Shown piece after piece: positions 35,475 to 46,879 of a DNA stretch of 64,000 nt. A model generated the notes under the pieces. It searched no databases. It was given only the letters and a program-made list of their open reading frames with translations, and had not been told where the DNA came from. Source of the stretch: Bactrocera neohumeralis (Eukaryota > Arthropoda > Insecta > Diptera > Tephritidae); contig NW_026089623.1 of the NCBI RefSeq assembly GCF_024586455.1, forward strand, positions 7,846,204 through 7,910,203. The letters run 5' to 3'. Position 1 is the stretch's first letter; every line of letters starts with the position of its first letter. Position numbers and translations under genes: made by a program.

Positions 35475-35960
35475 AAAACTAAACGAGATAGATATAGGGT
35501 TATACATACATATATACATATAAATTATCAGTATGACGAGAAAAGTTGAAATGCGGTTGACTATCTGTCTGTTCGTCCGTCCATGCAAGCTGTAACTTGA
35601 GTAGAAATTGATATATCTCGATGAAACTTTGTATGTGGTTTTTTAGTACAAAAAAAAAATTCGATTTTGTAGATGGGCGTAATCGAACTGCCACGCCCAC
35701 AAATCACCATTAACCGAAAACATATAAAGTGCCATAACTAAGCACTAAATTAAGATATAAAATTGTAATTTGGCACAGGGGATTGCAGATTTTTTTTATA
35801 GTGGGTGTGGCCGCACCCTCTAATATTTTTAATGAATATATCTCCTAAACAACTACAGCTACAGCAACTAAATTTACTAGTCTCGAATATTTTAAGAACA
35901 TCTACTCTACCGACAATGTGAAGATGGATTATTATGGCAAAAAACGGTGATGCTAAAATT
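35475..35960 (-). repeat. Dispersed repeat family, inverted partial copy
   Basis: It matches the 3' part of the 32848-34243 copy in reverse orientation (TCAGTATGACGAGAAAAGTT, GTCTGTTCGTCCGTCC, GAGTAGAAATTGATATATCTC). The two copies form a loose inverted repeat about 1.3 kb apart. Confidence 0.7.
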
Positions 35961-36404
35961 TGTTAAAGCGGATGGGTTTCGAGTTTTGTCCCCAAGCTCT
36001 CAATTATTTTGAATTGTTGCACTCAGATATCTTGTAGATCCTAAAAACACAATTTCAAAAAAGTTCCGATATTAAAAAGTAAATAATTGTAAACAAAATA
36101 AGACGATAAAAAACTTAGAAATAATTATTATTACCTTTGGCCATATCCAAAACTTGCCGCAAAATGAGATCATATCGGGCGACAAGCTCTACAAAGGACG
36201 GAAAACATTCGTGGTTCCTTCCTGACTGAAGCCTTCTTGATGTCCTCTCAAAGCTAAAAAAAACTCTTTCCTAGGGTAAGTACCATATGATATCGACTAA
36301 CCTTTGAAGAACCATTTAAAAAAATGATGTTTCTTTGCGAACTTCATTTTCAAGTACCTTGTCTATAGTATTAGTATTGTTTTTTTCCAAAATAATATGT
36401 CAAT
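35961..36404. other. AT-rich spacer, nothing recognised
   Basis: No motif-bearing frame seen. Confidence 0.45.
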
Positions 36405-36730
36405 AATAATAGGCAGCGTCTAGTATTTTGGAATAACACAACCAAAAACGATTACCTCGCCCATATTTAGAACACGAAACGAAGTAAGATTTTGAAAAAT
36501 ACGTATTTTTCTGCTTTATGTCTGCTGGAAAAGGTCCTGAAGACCGTAAAGGCCTCATATCTATCATTTGACATTTTTCGTTTAAATTACCAAAAACCTT
36601 TCTTAAAACGCGTGCGCTAAGAAAACTATTGATTAATAGAACAAAGTATTGTACTACACAGGAAGAAGAATGTACTACACCTTTGCAGATCATATAATTA
36701 TCTAAATGTCGCGACAGCATATGACTAACT
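36405..36730 (-). mobile_element. hAT transposase fragment, TTF-type zinc-finger region
   Basis: The minus-strand frame reads GPFPADIKQKNTYFSKSYF and then RGNRFWLCYSKILDAAYYY. This resembles the TTF-type zinc finger of ZMYM1-like hAT transposases (family: GPFPxD..., WLxYSxxxDxxYC). The same sequence in a more decayed form lies at 13144-13330, ending at the same point (TAGGCAGCGTCTAGTATTTT). Nothing C-terminal of it remains here. Confidence 0.5.
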
Positions 36731-36799
36731 ATTATAGTTTTGTCCCAATAAGTGTTTTTATCATTTTAAAAAATTTATATATGGATGGAGTCATGTGTA

Positions 36800-38552
36800 G
36801 AAGTTTACGCAAGTGAGGAAAGTTCTCTGATCGCCATTCACTTGGGAGTGGCGAGAAACGATTCTTTTACACATGGCTCAAGCAGCTTAAAACTTCCGGT
36901 CTTTGACCAAGTATCCTCTGGGTAGCCTAAGAACATCCGTTTGAAGGCGAGCTAAAGTGAGAAGGCGAAACATCCCCTCCTCAGGGTTGTGCGCTGGTTT
37001 GGGACCTGACACGTAAAAAAACACTCCAATGAAAAAACAACAACAGCCTCGGATGAGAGACCCCCCTTTGATGACGACCATGGCAAACGAAATAAGCACT
37101 ACGAATTGAGGGCATGCACTTGGAATGTCCGGTCCCTTAATTGGGAAGGTGCCGCTGCCCACCTGGTTGATGTCCTCGCAAAAATAAAGGCTGACATCAC
37201 CGCCGTCCAAGAAATGCGATGGACGGGACAAGGACAGAGACGAGTAGGTCCTTGTGGCATTTACTACAGTGGCCATATAAAGGAGGGCAAGTTTGGTGTG
37301 GGATTCGTGGGAGAGAGACTCCGTCGCCGAGTACTATCATGAACGGCTAGCCACAATCCGCATCAAAGCGAGGTTCTTCAACATATCGCTGATTTGCGCC
37401 CACGCCCCGACGGAAGAGAAGGACGATGTGGCCAAAGATGCCTTTTATGAGTGCTTGGAGCGCACTTATGAGGGCTACTCCCGCCACGATGTCAAAATCG
37501 TGCTTGGCGACTTTAACGCCAGGGTGGGCAAAGACGAAACATCCCCTCCACGACGAAACATCCCCAAATGGGTTGAGGCAGATCGACTTTGCCGGGGCCC
37601 GAAATATGGTTATCTGTAGTACTAGATTCCAGCATAAGAAGATTCATCAAGCTACCTGGCTGTCTCCGGATCGAAAAACTACCAACCACATCGATCATGT
37701 TGTGATAGATGTGCCTGCGCTCCGAGGTCTTAACACCGACTCGGACCACTATCTTGTTGCAGCCAAGATTCGCACCCGCCTCTGTGCAGCAAAAAACGCA
37801 CGCCAACAAACACAAGGAAGGTTCGACGTCGAGAAGCTGCAATCACAACCGACAGCCGAACGATTTTCTACTCGGCTTGCACTCCTGCTCTCTGAGAGCA
37901 CTCGTCAACAACTCGGTATAAGGGAACTGTGGGACGGCATTTCAAACTCCTTACGTACAGCTGCAACCGAAACTATTGGTTTTCGGAAAGTGGAAAAGAA
38001 CAGCTGGTATGACGAGGAGTGCCGTGAAAACAGACTGCCTACCTCGCAACGTTACGATCGACCACAACACGTGTGGGATGGGGTAGATACCGAGAATTGA
38101 AGAGGGAAGCGAGACGCATTTGCAGACAGAAGAAGAAAGAGGCCGAAATGCGTGAGTACGAAGAGCTTGATAATCTGGCCGACAGGGGTAATGCTCGAAA
38201 ATTCTACGAAATAATGCGGCGGCATACACTTGTAGAACCCCCAAAGGTGATCTAGTCACTGATGCCCAGAGCATACTTAGATTATGGAATGAACACTTCT
38301 CCAGCCTGCTGAATGGCAGTGAACGCACAATACCAGGAGAAGGCGAACCTGATTCGCCGATCGATGACGATGGAGCAGACGTTCCATTACCCGACCATGA
38401 GAAGTTCGAATAGCAATTGCCAGCCTGAAGAACAACAAAGCGGCAGGGGCCGACGGATTGCCGGCCGAGCTATTCAACCACGGCGGCGTAGAACTGATAA
38501 GGAGTATGCATCAGCTTCTTTGTAAAATATGGTCGGACGAAAGCATGCCCAA
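36800..38552 (+). mobile_element. RTE-like LINE copy 6, 5' part (5' leader and endonuclease)
   Basis: This is the only copy in the window with the 5' leader and the endonuclease start. From about 37105 it reads RACTWNVRSLNWEGAAAHL, VQEMRWTGQGQRRVGP, IKARFFNISLICAHAPTEE, VLGDFNARVG (37500) and TDSDHYLVAAKIRTRLCA (37735). These are the motifs of an AP-type endonuclease (TWNVR, QEMRW, GDFN, SDHYLV). It then continues through RRICRQKKKEAEMREYEEL to the start of the RT (SLKNNKAAGADGL). Frames shift near 37310, 37550, 38030 and 38220. At 38552 it is interrupted by the BEL element and resumes at 42651. The 5' boundary near 36800 is approximate. Confidence 0.88.
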
Positions 38553-38856
38553 TGTTTAAATGAGTTAAGCGTCCACCTCCTCTACTCGATAAAACTGGCG
38601 CATCCTAATGGAACAGCTACACTAACCACGTCCGATGACACCATACTCACTAACCAAACAGGGAAAGGCCTCCTAATTCGTTCTAAACTTTTCGATCTTC
38701 ACAAGCCGCACATCAACACTCACGCATTAAAATTCGCTACAAACATTCGCCATATACACATTCGCACCTTAACATCCGTCTACTTTTACATTCTGCACTG
38801 CGCCGCGTCAACATACATATGTACGTTTCGGTTATTCGTCGATGCACATTTAACTA
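38553..38856 (+). repeat. BEL 5' LTR, 304 bp, internally deleted
   Basis: It matches the 3' LTR but lacks about 40 bases near 38653 and a long segment (roughly 270-290 bases) between GTTATTCGTCGAT and GCACATTTAACTA. Confidence 0.85.
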
Positions 38857-38870
38857 TGGTCCTTCGAGCC
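38857..38870 (+). other. BEL primer-binding site, tRNA-Tyr type
   Basis: TGGTCCTTCGAGCC directly follows the 5' LTR. Its complement GGCTCGAAGGACCA matches the 3' end of insect tRNA-Tyr as I recall it. Confidence 0.65.
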
Positions 38871-38887
38871 TCACAGAAAGGCACTAT

Positions 38888-39213
38888 GTGAAATACAAGA
38901 TTAAATAAATATGAATACATATACTAGTGTGGTGGCAAAATAAAACGAATAAATAAAATAAAATAAAAACCTAGTGCAGTGACCCAAACAAAACAAAGTG
39001 CTGTGACAAAACCAATAAAAAAAAAGAACAAAAGCATATATACTTACATATGTATATAAAGAACATATGTATGTATGTATGTACTATATATCATGAATCT
39101 AAGTGAAATACAAGATTAAATAAATATGGATACATATACTAGTGTGGTGGCAAAATAAAACGAATGAAAAAAATAAAATAAAAACCTAGTGCAGTAACCC
39201 AAACAAAACAAAG
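38888..39213 (+). repeat. About 110-bp direct duplication in the BEL leader
   Basis: GTGAAATACAAGATTAAATA through CATATACTAGTGTGGTGGC to CCCAAACAAAACAAAGT occurs at about 38888-39000 and again at about 39103-39213, with a few differences. Confidence 0.8.
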
Positions 39214-39438
39214 TTCAAAATAAAATATAAATAAAAATAATACCATTGCAAAAACAAAAAAAATGCAGAACGTCATTAATAAAATATACGTTTGTACCGA
39301 TATAAAAACTCTTATTTACTTAAAAGAGTATAAAAATTATTACACTGTATCGCTTCGATTAGATACTACAAAGCAGTTTACACTAAGAAAAATTAAATTT
39401 ATTTTGACAAATATAAATATTTTTATAATATAACAAAA

Positions 39439-40740
39439 ATGGTTAATAACGAAAAAAATCAAAATACACCTACAGGAGCTACACGCTCAAAACAGGTTGT
39501 TAAATATATTTCACAAAGTAACAGTTTATTACGACACTGCACTAGATTTGCCACTTCACCGATCCACGAAAACTCGGAATCGTTATTAGAAATAAAAAGC
39601 CAAAATCTTAAAAATTTTTGGACTCGCCTCCAAGCGGCTTATGACGCCATACTAGAATCTGACGATTCAGACTTGCCACATAATTTTAAATCATCGGCTT
39701 ACGATATTTACGAAAACTGCTTAGACCAGTACGAAGAAACAAAAGCTATTATCTCCGATCAATTAAAGCTAATAAAAGCAATTGCACCTACTCCCCACAG
39801 TAGAGTAGAGCTGCCACAAATGCAACAATATCAAGAGGCAAGTTCAGGCATCCAACTCGAGGTGCCCGCATGTGACACAGAAACATTTTATGGAGGTTAT
39901 GAAGAATGGCCGTCCTTCCGGGACATGTTTACGGCCGTGTACATATACCATCCTCAATTATCACAAGCGCAAAAATTGTATCACCTCAGATACAAAACTA
40001 AAGGTCAAGCAGGCGAAATAGTCAAACAGTTCTCTAATGACGACAATTTCAATTTGGCTTGGGAAGCTCTAAAAGCTAGATATGAAAACGACAGAATACT
40101 GGTCGATAAGATAAGTAACGACACTAATGAACTTGCCAAAAATTAAGAAAGGAACAAGTGTAGAATTCATCAAACGAGAATCCACTGTTTCATATTGTTT
40201 GTCGATGCTATCGAAACTAAATATTCTCACAGACAGCTGGGACCCAATTCTGGTAAACAGTAAACATTTGCACCGCCGCATTACCAGAAAAGTCGTCACT
40301 TCTATGGGAGCAATCGCTCTCATCACGAAAAAAGTGCCCAACGTGGCAACAAATGAAAGATTTTCTCACCACCCAATATTAAATTGCGGAAAGGTTAGAA
40401 GAAAAAATAATCAAAACTAAGACCATTAAACACGACCAAAATAGAAGCTTAAATAGACCTCAAGCTAGAAACAAAAACAATTTAAACAAACGCTTTCACA
40501 TAAGGCAATCGTTCATATCCGAACAGAAAAAGCAAACGTCATGCGAACTATGTAAAAGAGGGCATAAACTTAAAACTTGCGAGAAGTTTAAAAAATTAAA
40601 CATTAACGAAAGGAACAACTTTGTCAGATCAAAAAGACTCTGTACAAACTGCTTTTCCCATACACACAATCTTAAAAATTGCAAAAGCAAATATAATTGC
40701 TTCTATTGTCATAAAAGACATCATATACGTACAATGCTTC
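39439..40740 (+). pseudogene. BEL/Pao gag, frameshifted
   Basis: ATG 39439 opens a 235-codon frame that ends at 40146. It contains LEVPACDTETFYGGYEEWPS, then FRDMFTAVYI and LYHLRYKTKGQAGEIVKQF, the core typical of BEL/Pao Gag (DUF1759 type). The sense continues in another frame from 40127 (LNLPKIKKGTSVEFIK, CLSMLSKLNILTDSWDPILV). It shifts once more (ICTAALPEKSS, WEQSLSSRKKCPTWQQMKDF) and reaches a Cys/His-rich region at 40540-40735 (CELCKRGHKLKTC, CTNCFSHTHNLKNC, CFYCHKRHH), with knuckle-like CxxCxxxHxxxxC motifs. At least two frameshifts make it non-functional. Confidence 0.82.
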
Positions 40741-42009
40741 ATAACAGCACATATCACATCCCACCTCAAAGGAGCTCATATACAAAAAGAACCACGGGTT
40801 TAATTACAAAAGCAAATCCCGAAAGCCAAAATACTAAAAATTGCCAAGAGACACCATGCTGCTCAAAGGCACACAAATCTCAAACGCTGCACAGCGAAAC
40901 ACAAAAAGGACTAGTTACAGAACTAGTCACTACCATACCAACTCAAGTTGAGTATAATAAAAACAAATACCTTAATTCACAATTAAGGAAATGTCAAAAG
41001 TTAAGGAAACTTCCCCCCATAACTCCTCAATCAAATAATGGCCGGTACGTCGTGCGACTACCATTAGAGCCACAATTTTCCAATACTCCACAAATTGGTA
41101 TAAAAAACAAAGTCAGAGTTACCTCTGACAGTCCAAATTATTAAAAGCACATACAACTCTTCGGCCCCGCAGGATGGCTTTCGCCAATAATGAAAAAAAA
41201 ACAATTCTGAACAAATCCTAGAGCGGTGGCGGGCTACTAAACGCCAAATCAGTGCATACATAAAAACATAAAAAATAACACAGTTGTATCAAAAAGTCGA
41301 AAAATCGACATTTTTCATAAATTCTCAAATAGAATAAATAAAAAATTATTAAAAGCAGAGGTCGCTCTTATCGTCTCTACACAGGGCACAATAGACCCTA
41401 GGTCGCGGTGCATTACCTCATAACATTTATCTATCTATCTATCATCTCTACATAAGCGCTCCACATAAGGGTAGTTGGTGAGAATCTGTTGTACATCCCA
41501 CTTAAAAAATTATAATTCTAATGAAACCGTTCGCAATTACCGCACACTCTCTCGCAAGATCCCTCAAAGTCTATTGTCATAGTCGTAACTCCAGGGCTAA
41601 GGAGTACCCATTCTGGCCATATCTGGCCAGGCGTGGAGTTACTATCCTTCAAAAGCCGAGAATAAATAAAGTCCAAACATTGCCGATAATACTGAAAAGG
41701 CATATAATAAACTACCGGTATGCCAAGCCGATAAATAATAAATTGTAAATAAACAGCTAATAAAATTAATAAAAGCAAACAACTTTTTTGGTATAATAAT
41801 ACAACACGAGTAAGTCATCAAAGCACGCAAACTCAATTAGTACCTCAAGCACTAATATTTACACAAAATACAATTGGCGATTAAAACCAAAATCGCTTTT
41901 TACAGCTAATATGCTGCGACTTCGGTTACTCCACCAACAGTAAGCCGAATTACATGCATCAGATTATATATATAAAACTAGGCAAAATATTTGCCTAAGG
42001 GGCCCAGGA
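40741..42009 (+). other. BEL interior beyond gag, pol almost entirely missing
   Basis: After the zinc-knuckle region only GRYVVRLPLEP (about 41040-41070) recalls BEL pol. A frame at 41521-41748 has no recognised motif. A CTAT microsatellite lies at about 41427-41442. Confidence 0.5.
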
Positions 42010-42645
42010 TGTTTAAATGAGTTAAGCATCCACCTCCTCTACTCGATAAAACTGGCGCATCTTAATGGAACAGCTCAACTCACCACGTCCGATGACACCA
42101 TACTCACTCACCACACTTCTACATCATTCAACCAACTCTTCAAAAGGGATGGACAAAAAGGGAAAGGCCTCTTAATTCGTTCTAAACTTTTCGATCTTCA
42201 CAAGCCGGACATCAACACTCACGCATTAAAATTCGCTACAAACATTCGCCATATACCCATTCGCACCTTAACTTCCGTCTCCTTTTACATTCTGCACTGC
42301 GCCGCGTCAACATACGTTCCGGTTATTCGCCGATCCTGAGTGCTACGTTAGTTCGATTCATCAGTACTACGTCAAGTCATCGATCCATCAGTAGCCACCA
42401 GGCTGCATTCGCGGGAGACATCATTTCACGGTCCTGAAACTGAACACCCTCTCTTCGACTTGCTGCTGATAATATTTTTACATACTTATATGTATTTATA
42501 TTCGGCATTTGTATTGTGCGTTACATATTTTGTTACCTACTAAATTAAACCGAATTTAAACATAAATTGCGCTTGCAGTTTTTATTAACACAAAGTGGCG
42601 GTGAGTGAATGATTTTGGATCAACTGGTGGGTGCACATTTAACTA
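42010..42645 (+). repeat. BEL 3' LTR, 636 bp
   Basis: The longer LTR. It is preceded by the purine-rich GGGGCCCAGGA at 41999-42009, a candidate polypurine tract. Confidence 0.85.
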
Positions 42646-42650
42646 CCCAA

Positions 42651-43796
42651 CAATTGAAATTTAATTGTGTTCTGCCCAATCCATAAAAAAGGAGACCCAC
42701 AATCTGCACCAACTACCGTGGGATTAGCCTCCTCAACATCGCATATAAGGTTCTATCGAGCCTATTGTGTGAAAGATTAAAGCCCACCGTCAACAAACTG
42801 ATTGAACCTTATCAGTGTGGCTTTAGACCTGGCAAATCAACAGCCGACCAGATATTCACCATGCGGCAAATCTTGGAAAAGACCCGTGAAAGGAGAATCG
42901 ACACACACCACCTCTTCGTCGATTTCAAAGCTGCTTTCGACAGCACGAAAAGGAGCTGCCTTTATGGCGCGATGTCTGAATTTGGTATCCCCGCAAAACT
43001 AATACGGCTGTGTAGGCTGACGTTGAACAACAACAAAAGCTCCGTCAGAATCGGGAAAGACCTCTCCAAGCCGTTCGATACCAAACGAGGTTTCAGACAA
43101 GGCGATTCCCTATCGTGCGACTTTTTCAACCTGCTGCTGGAGAAAACAGTTCGAGCTGCAGAACTAAATAGAGAAGGTACCATCTTCTATAAGAGTGTAC
43201 AACTCCTGGCATATGCCAATGATATTGAGATCATCGGCCTCAACACTCGCGCCGTTAGTTCTGCTTTCTCCAGGCTGGACAAAGAAGCAAAAGAAATGGG
43301 TCTGGCAGTGAACGAGGGCAAGACGAAATATCTCCTGTCATCAAACAAACAGTCGTCGCACTCGCGACTTGGCACTTACGTCACTGTTGACGGTCATAAC
43401 TTTGAAGTTGTAGATAGTTTCGTCTATCTTAGAACCAGCGTAAACACCACCAACAATGTCAGCCTAGAAATCCAACGCTGAATAACTCTTGCCAACAGGT
43501 GCTACTTCGGACTGAGTAGGCAAAGTCCTCTCTCGACAAACAAAAACCAAACTCTGTAAGTCACTCATAATTCCCGTCCTGCTATATGGTGCAGAGACTT
43601 GGACGATGTCAACAACGGATGAGTCGACGTTGCGAGTTTTCGAGAGAAAAGTTTTGCGAAAGACTTATGGTCCTTTGCGCGTTGGCCACGGCGAATATCG
43701 CATTCGATGGAACGATGAGCTGTACGAGATACACGACGACATCGACATAGTTCAGCGAATTAAATCTGGCTAGGATATGTTGTCCGGATGGACGAA
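42651..43796 (+). mobile_element. RTE-like LINE copy 6, 3' part (reverse transcriptase)
   Basis: Continuation of the LINE cut by the BEL insertion. It reads LVLCPIHKKGDP-type sequence (42660-42700), then a long frame at 42765-43481 with ERLKPTVNKLIEPYQCGFRP, KSTADQIFTMRQILEKTRE, HHLFVDFKAAFDS (RT motif A), SVRIGKDLSKPFDTKRGFRQ, GDSLSC, and LLAYANDIEIIGLN. The catalytic box reads YAND where the family has YADD. The tail continues in broken frames (RVFERKVLRKTYGPLRVG) and ends at about 43796 in VVRMDE, without the true 3' end, where different LINE sequence begins. Confidence 0.88.
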
Positions 43797-44335
43797 ATGG
43801 GTAAATTGAATTTATCCTTCGATTTGGGTTTCAAACTTATTATTGCGAGAGAAATACTGTACAAATTATGAAACAAAAATTATCAATTCCAAAGGTAAAC
43901 AGTATTGATCGCAGGAGATCAAATGATCGCTTAGTTCTTGGTAAGGCTAACCTCTCATTGTCAGTGGGTCTTTTAACAGGCCACTGTCCTATTGGCTTAC
44001 ATGCGGTAAGAATGGGTATCTTACCGGATGCTGTTTAGAAGAAGATGCGGTAGAAACAAGCCAGCACTACCTGCTTGACTGTCCCGCTTTTGGAAGGTCT
44101 ACACTCAGACACTTGGGGGCGCATACCTTTGGACACCCCACCGAACTGGCGGTGTTGAAGTTAAGCGTCTGTGTAACTTTATTTTGGCTACAAAGCGCTT
44201 CGGCAATCTGTAAGTCCGAATACGGGAGTTTTTCATTTAATGGCATCACAAAGGACTAATTTGTTAGTCTACGTGGGATCATCGATCAGCCATTTTTACC
44301 TAACCTTTACCTAAAGGTAAACAAAGTGGCTATAA
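43797..44335 (+). mobile_element. LINE 3' end with RNase H-type tail (I/LOA-like)
   Basis: The + strand reads SLSVGLLTGHCPIGLHAVRM (about 43955-44010), then, after a shift, QHYLLDCPAFGRSTLRHLGA (about 44060-44120) and FILATKRFGNL (about 44180-44210). The GHCPxGxHAxRxG, then HxLLxCPAF, LxxLG pattern is the C-terminal end of insect LINE polyproteins that carry RNase H (I or LOA group). The join to RTE copy 6 at 43796 is abrupt. No upstream coding part remains. Confidence 0.6.
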
Positions 44336-44419
44336 TCGAAAAGTCAATTATATGCATGCAATACATAGTGGCTCATTTTATTAAAAATTCAAACAGAAAA
44401 ATCCTTTTACATTGCGTGT

Positions 44420-45615
44420 TTCATAACGCAAAACGATGGCTGCCAAGTTTTGCGAATCTTTCGATGACTTCTTCGGCGGTGATTTCGATGTCATGATGCG
44501 TATGAAGCAACGCTAATCCAACTAGTCTTTCTTGAAGCATGGCCGTCCTAAGCCATGTTTTGATGCGGCGAAGATAAGAGAAAGAACGTTCAGAGCTCGT
44601 GTTTGCTACGGGAAGTGTACAGAACACTCAGAGATAGGGGTGGATTGTTGGGAATATGTCGACATCACATTTTCTTAATGTTCCCAGTGCAGAAGTTGGA
44701 ATTTCGCTGTCTTCAATTTTTTGTTGCTGCTGCCAGTGACATTGCCAGTAGCTTAATTCACCTTTCAATTTCAATTTTTGTACGCTTTTTTCATCATCCA
44801 GAGATTCCCGAATCTTTCTATCAAGCATCCGTTTAGATCATCGATTTCGTTTTCTTTTAAAAGACTTGCTTTTTCTGGGAGCAACACACTCAATTGGTAA
44901 CCATCCAAAACTTCTTGTGAAAAACGAGCTTCCAAATCTTCTTTGATGGTATACAGCAGAGGTATGTAGACAGAGACCCTGTAGTAATCTTCGCAAGTTT
45001 TCACGTCGTAATTTTCGCGTTTCGTTTGTCGATCACATGTTCTCGGTTTCACTTCGTCAACATCGAGTTTTTCCGCCTTTTTCTTGGCTTCTGAATAAAT
45101 CAATCGGAATATTTCATCAACTTTTTCCCACTTTTTTTCCAACGTGGCAAACAACGTCCCAATCATTTTTGATGCCTTCGCCAAATCAATTGCTTCCTTT
45201 TGAAGAACTACGCTGAGCGAATGGGTGAGCGATAGAATGTCGCTGAGACAGAAGACCCCGACGATAAATTCGAACTTGCACAAAGCCGATATGAGAATTG
45301 TTGCTTTGCCTGCTGTTTCTCTGTTCTTCCACTCACTGATTTTTGACAGAGCTTCGGTGATCAACGGTAACTTCGCAACAAATTGAAGGATAGCATCGTG
45401 CCTCTCTACCCATCTTGTTTCCCACTACTGGACAATTTTTTCACCAAGTATCTTTGCTAATACAGTCACACGTTTTGGAAATGAGTTCTTGAAGAATTTG
45501 TCGACTTCTCGTATGGCACTGGTAACGTTTTAGATTAATCGTACTTTCACTGACTTTGAAATACTGTTGTTGAGTTTGTGAGAGAAACACGGAGTCGTGA
45601 CAGCATTTTCGGCCA
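44420..45615 (-). mobile_element. hAT transposase, C-terminal half (ZMYM1-like)
   Basis: The minus strand starts near 45610 with PCFSHKLNNSI-type sequence. It passes a WETRWVERHDAILQFV segment (about 45425-45375) and enters a 197-codon frame at 45364-44771 (KISEWKNRETAGKATILISA, FEFIVGVFCLSDILSLTHSL, LFATLEKKWEKVDEIFRLIY, RVSVYIPLLYTIKEDLEARF). It then shifts to the hAT dimerisation region (TLPVANTSSERSFSYLRRIK at about 44610, then TWLRTAM and ERLVGLALLHTHHD). SSERSFSYLRRIKTWLR followed by ERLxGLALLHxH is diagnostic of hAT proteins. The N-terminal zinc finger is absent, and there are several stops and shifts. Confidence 0.8.
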
Positions 45616-46142
45616 AATATTTTTTTTTTTTACAAAATGTGAATAAAAATCGGGAACATTTCCCGACAGAGCCGGGAAAATTTCCGTGCCTGATTTCAAG
45701 GCGTTTCCGGACCAGCTGTTATCGTCGGTTCCGAGGGCGAGGGCAAGTTAAAACACGGGTTCTATATGCAAAATTGGCTACTACTATTGTTGAATAAACA
45801 AACCTAACCTCAATTTTTATGTAAACACTCGTTTGAATGTGAGTGAAATTTCACCACGCACGAAAATGAACAGTAAAATCGAAACAACATCGATACTTAC
45901 CATTTTAGATATTCAAAATTGGGCACTTTATTTTCCAGAATAAGGTATAACTTCACAGAAATTGACGAAAATGAAATGGGTAACTTGGGCAATTTATAGT
46001 TACTATATAGATGATTCCGCTCAGCTAGACATACCGTGATTTTATTGGACAGTCAAGTTGAGGCGTTTTTGGCGAGATAAACGGATTTAAATGAAACGTC
46101 ACCATGCGTCGAGTGTTTTTATACTCAATAGTACCAATTGTA
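45616..46142. other. No recognised gene; probably 5' part of the hAT element
   Basis: A GC-richer patch at about 45645-45760 (GGAAAATTTCCGTGCC) lies upstream of the hAT C-terminal half. No motif was recognised. Confidence 0.35.
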
Positions 46143-46360
46143 CAGTATGAGACATATATAGCCGCAAAGATATCGGACCTATGGGGCATCCGATAGTCGC
46201 AAGTGGTATCATGTCTATATGTTTTTCGTGGTTCGTGGTGTCAACTGGCGCTAGGTGACACCACGAACTACGAAAAACATAGAGACACGATGCCGCTTGC
46301 GACTATCGAATGCCCCATTAATTCGATATCTCTGCGGGCATATACTTATGTCTCATACTG
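46143..46360. mobile_element. Foldback MITE, 218 bp, TA flanks
   Basis: Ends are CAGTATGAGACATA and its inverse TATGTCTCATACTG (with small indels), flanked by TA on both sides (46141-46142 and 46361-46362). Almost the whole element is two inverted arms of about 100 bases (for example GATAGTCGCAAG with CTTGCGACTATC, and TTTTTCGTGGTTCGTGGTGT with ACACCACGAACTACGAAAAA, one mismatch) around a short centre. TA target and CAGT ends point to a Tc1/mariner-related MITE. Confidence 0.85.
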
Positions 46361-46559
46361 TACTCAAGACTTCGACTCTTTCTCAATTCAGAATTTAGTA
46401 CTTCCGCTGTGAGTCGCCCAGAAAAGGATTAAATAAGTCTAGACAGGTCATATAATGCAATTTATGATAGTATCTTGTAGTGATTTCCATAGTGTATTTA
46501 GTGAGAAGAGTCTCACTGTTGTACCCCCAAGGGGGGGGGGTGCAATTTCTCTAATTTAA

Positions 46560-46578
46560 TCCCCTGGATCCGCCACTG
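46560..46578 (-). repeat. hAT terminal repeat candidate
   Basis: The minus strand from 46578 reads CAGTGGCGGATCCAGGGG, a common end for ZMYM1-like hAT elements. It is preceded inward by a G/C homopolymer (46533-46542). It probably marks the 5' end of the element whose C-terminal half is at 44420-45615, which would place the MITE at 46143 inside that element. Confidence 0.5.
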
Positions 46579-46879
46579 GTATATGAGTAACAAGTAAACC
46601 AAATAATCCGAAATCATTACATACATTTGGTATATGAGGTTTTGACCAAGGTCAAGACCAATTCGAATCATATTCAACACTTAATCACATTATTTTAAAA
46701 TCTACTTAATTTCAATAACAATCACACACACATTTTCAGAATTAAGTTGTGTTAACAAGGCACATCAAGGAAGTGGTGTGGGTCGTTGGTGGTTTCGTAG
46801 CAACTACATTAATTGTGTGTTATATCCGTCCCGATGCTGAGAAAAGAGTATATGTACATACTATATAGAGGGACGTTTT

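Larger units (their letters stand above)
38553..42645 (+). mobile_element. BEL/Pao LTR retrotransposon, mostly deleted, inserted in RTE copy 6
   Basis: It has two LTRs beginning TGTTTAAATGAG and ending CACATTTAACTA, flanked by the 5-bp duplication CCCAA (38548-38552 and 42646-42650). The interior has a primer-binding site, a leader, a gag gene, a zinc-knuckle region, and only the first residues of a pol domain (NNGRYVVRLPLEP at about 41035-41075, like the start of BEL reverse transcriptase). Protease, most of RT, RNase H and integrase are missing. The interior from 41150 to 42009 shows no family motifs. Confidence 0.88.

Noticed and set aside
41427..41442. CTAT microsatellite and GTATGTAT runs (also about 39068)
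   Set aside because: Very short simple repeats common in fly DNA; not informative.
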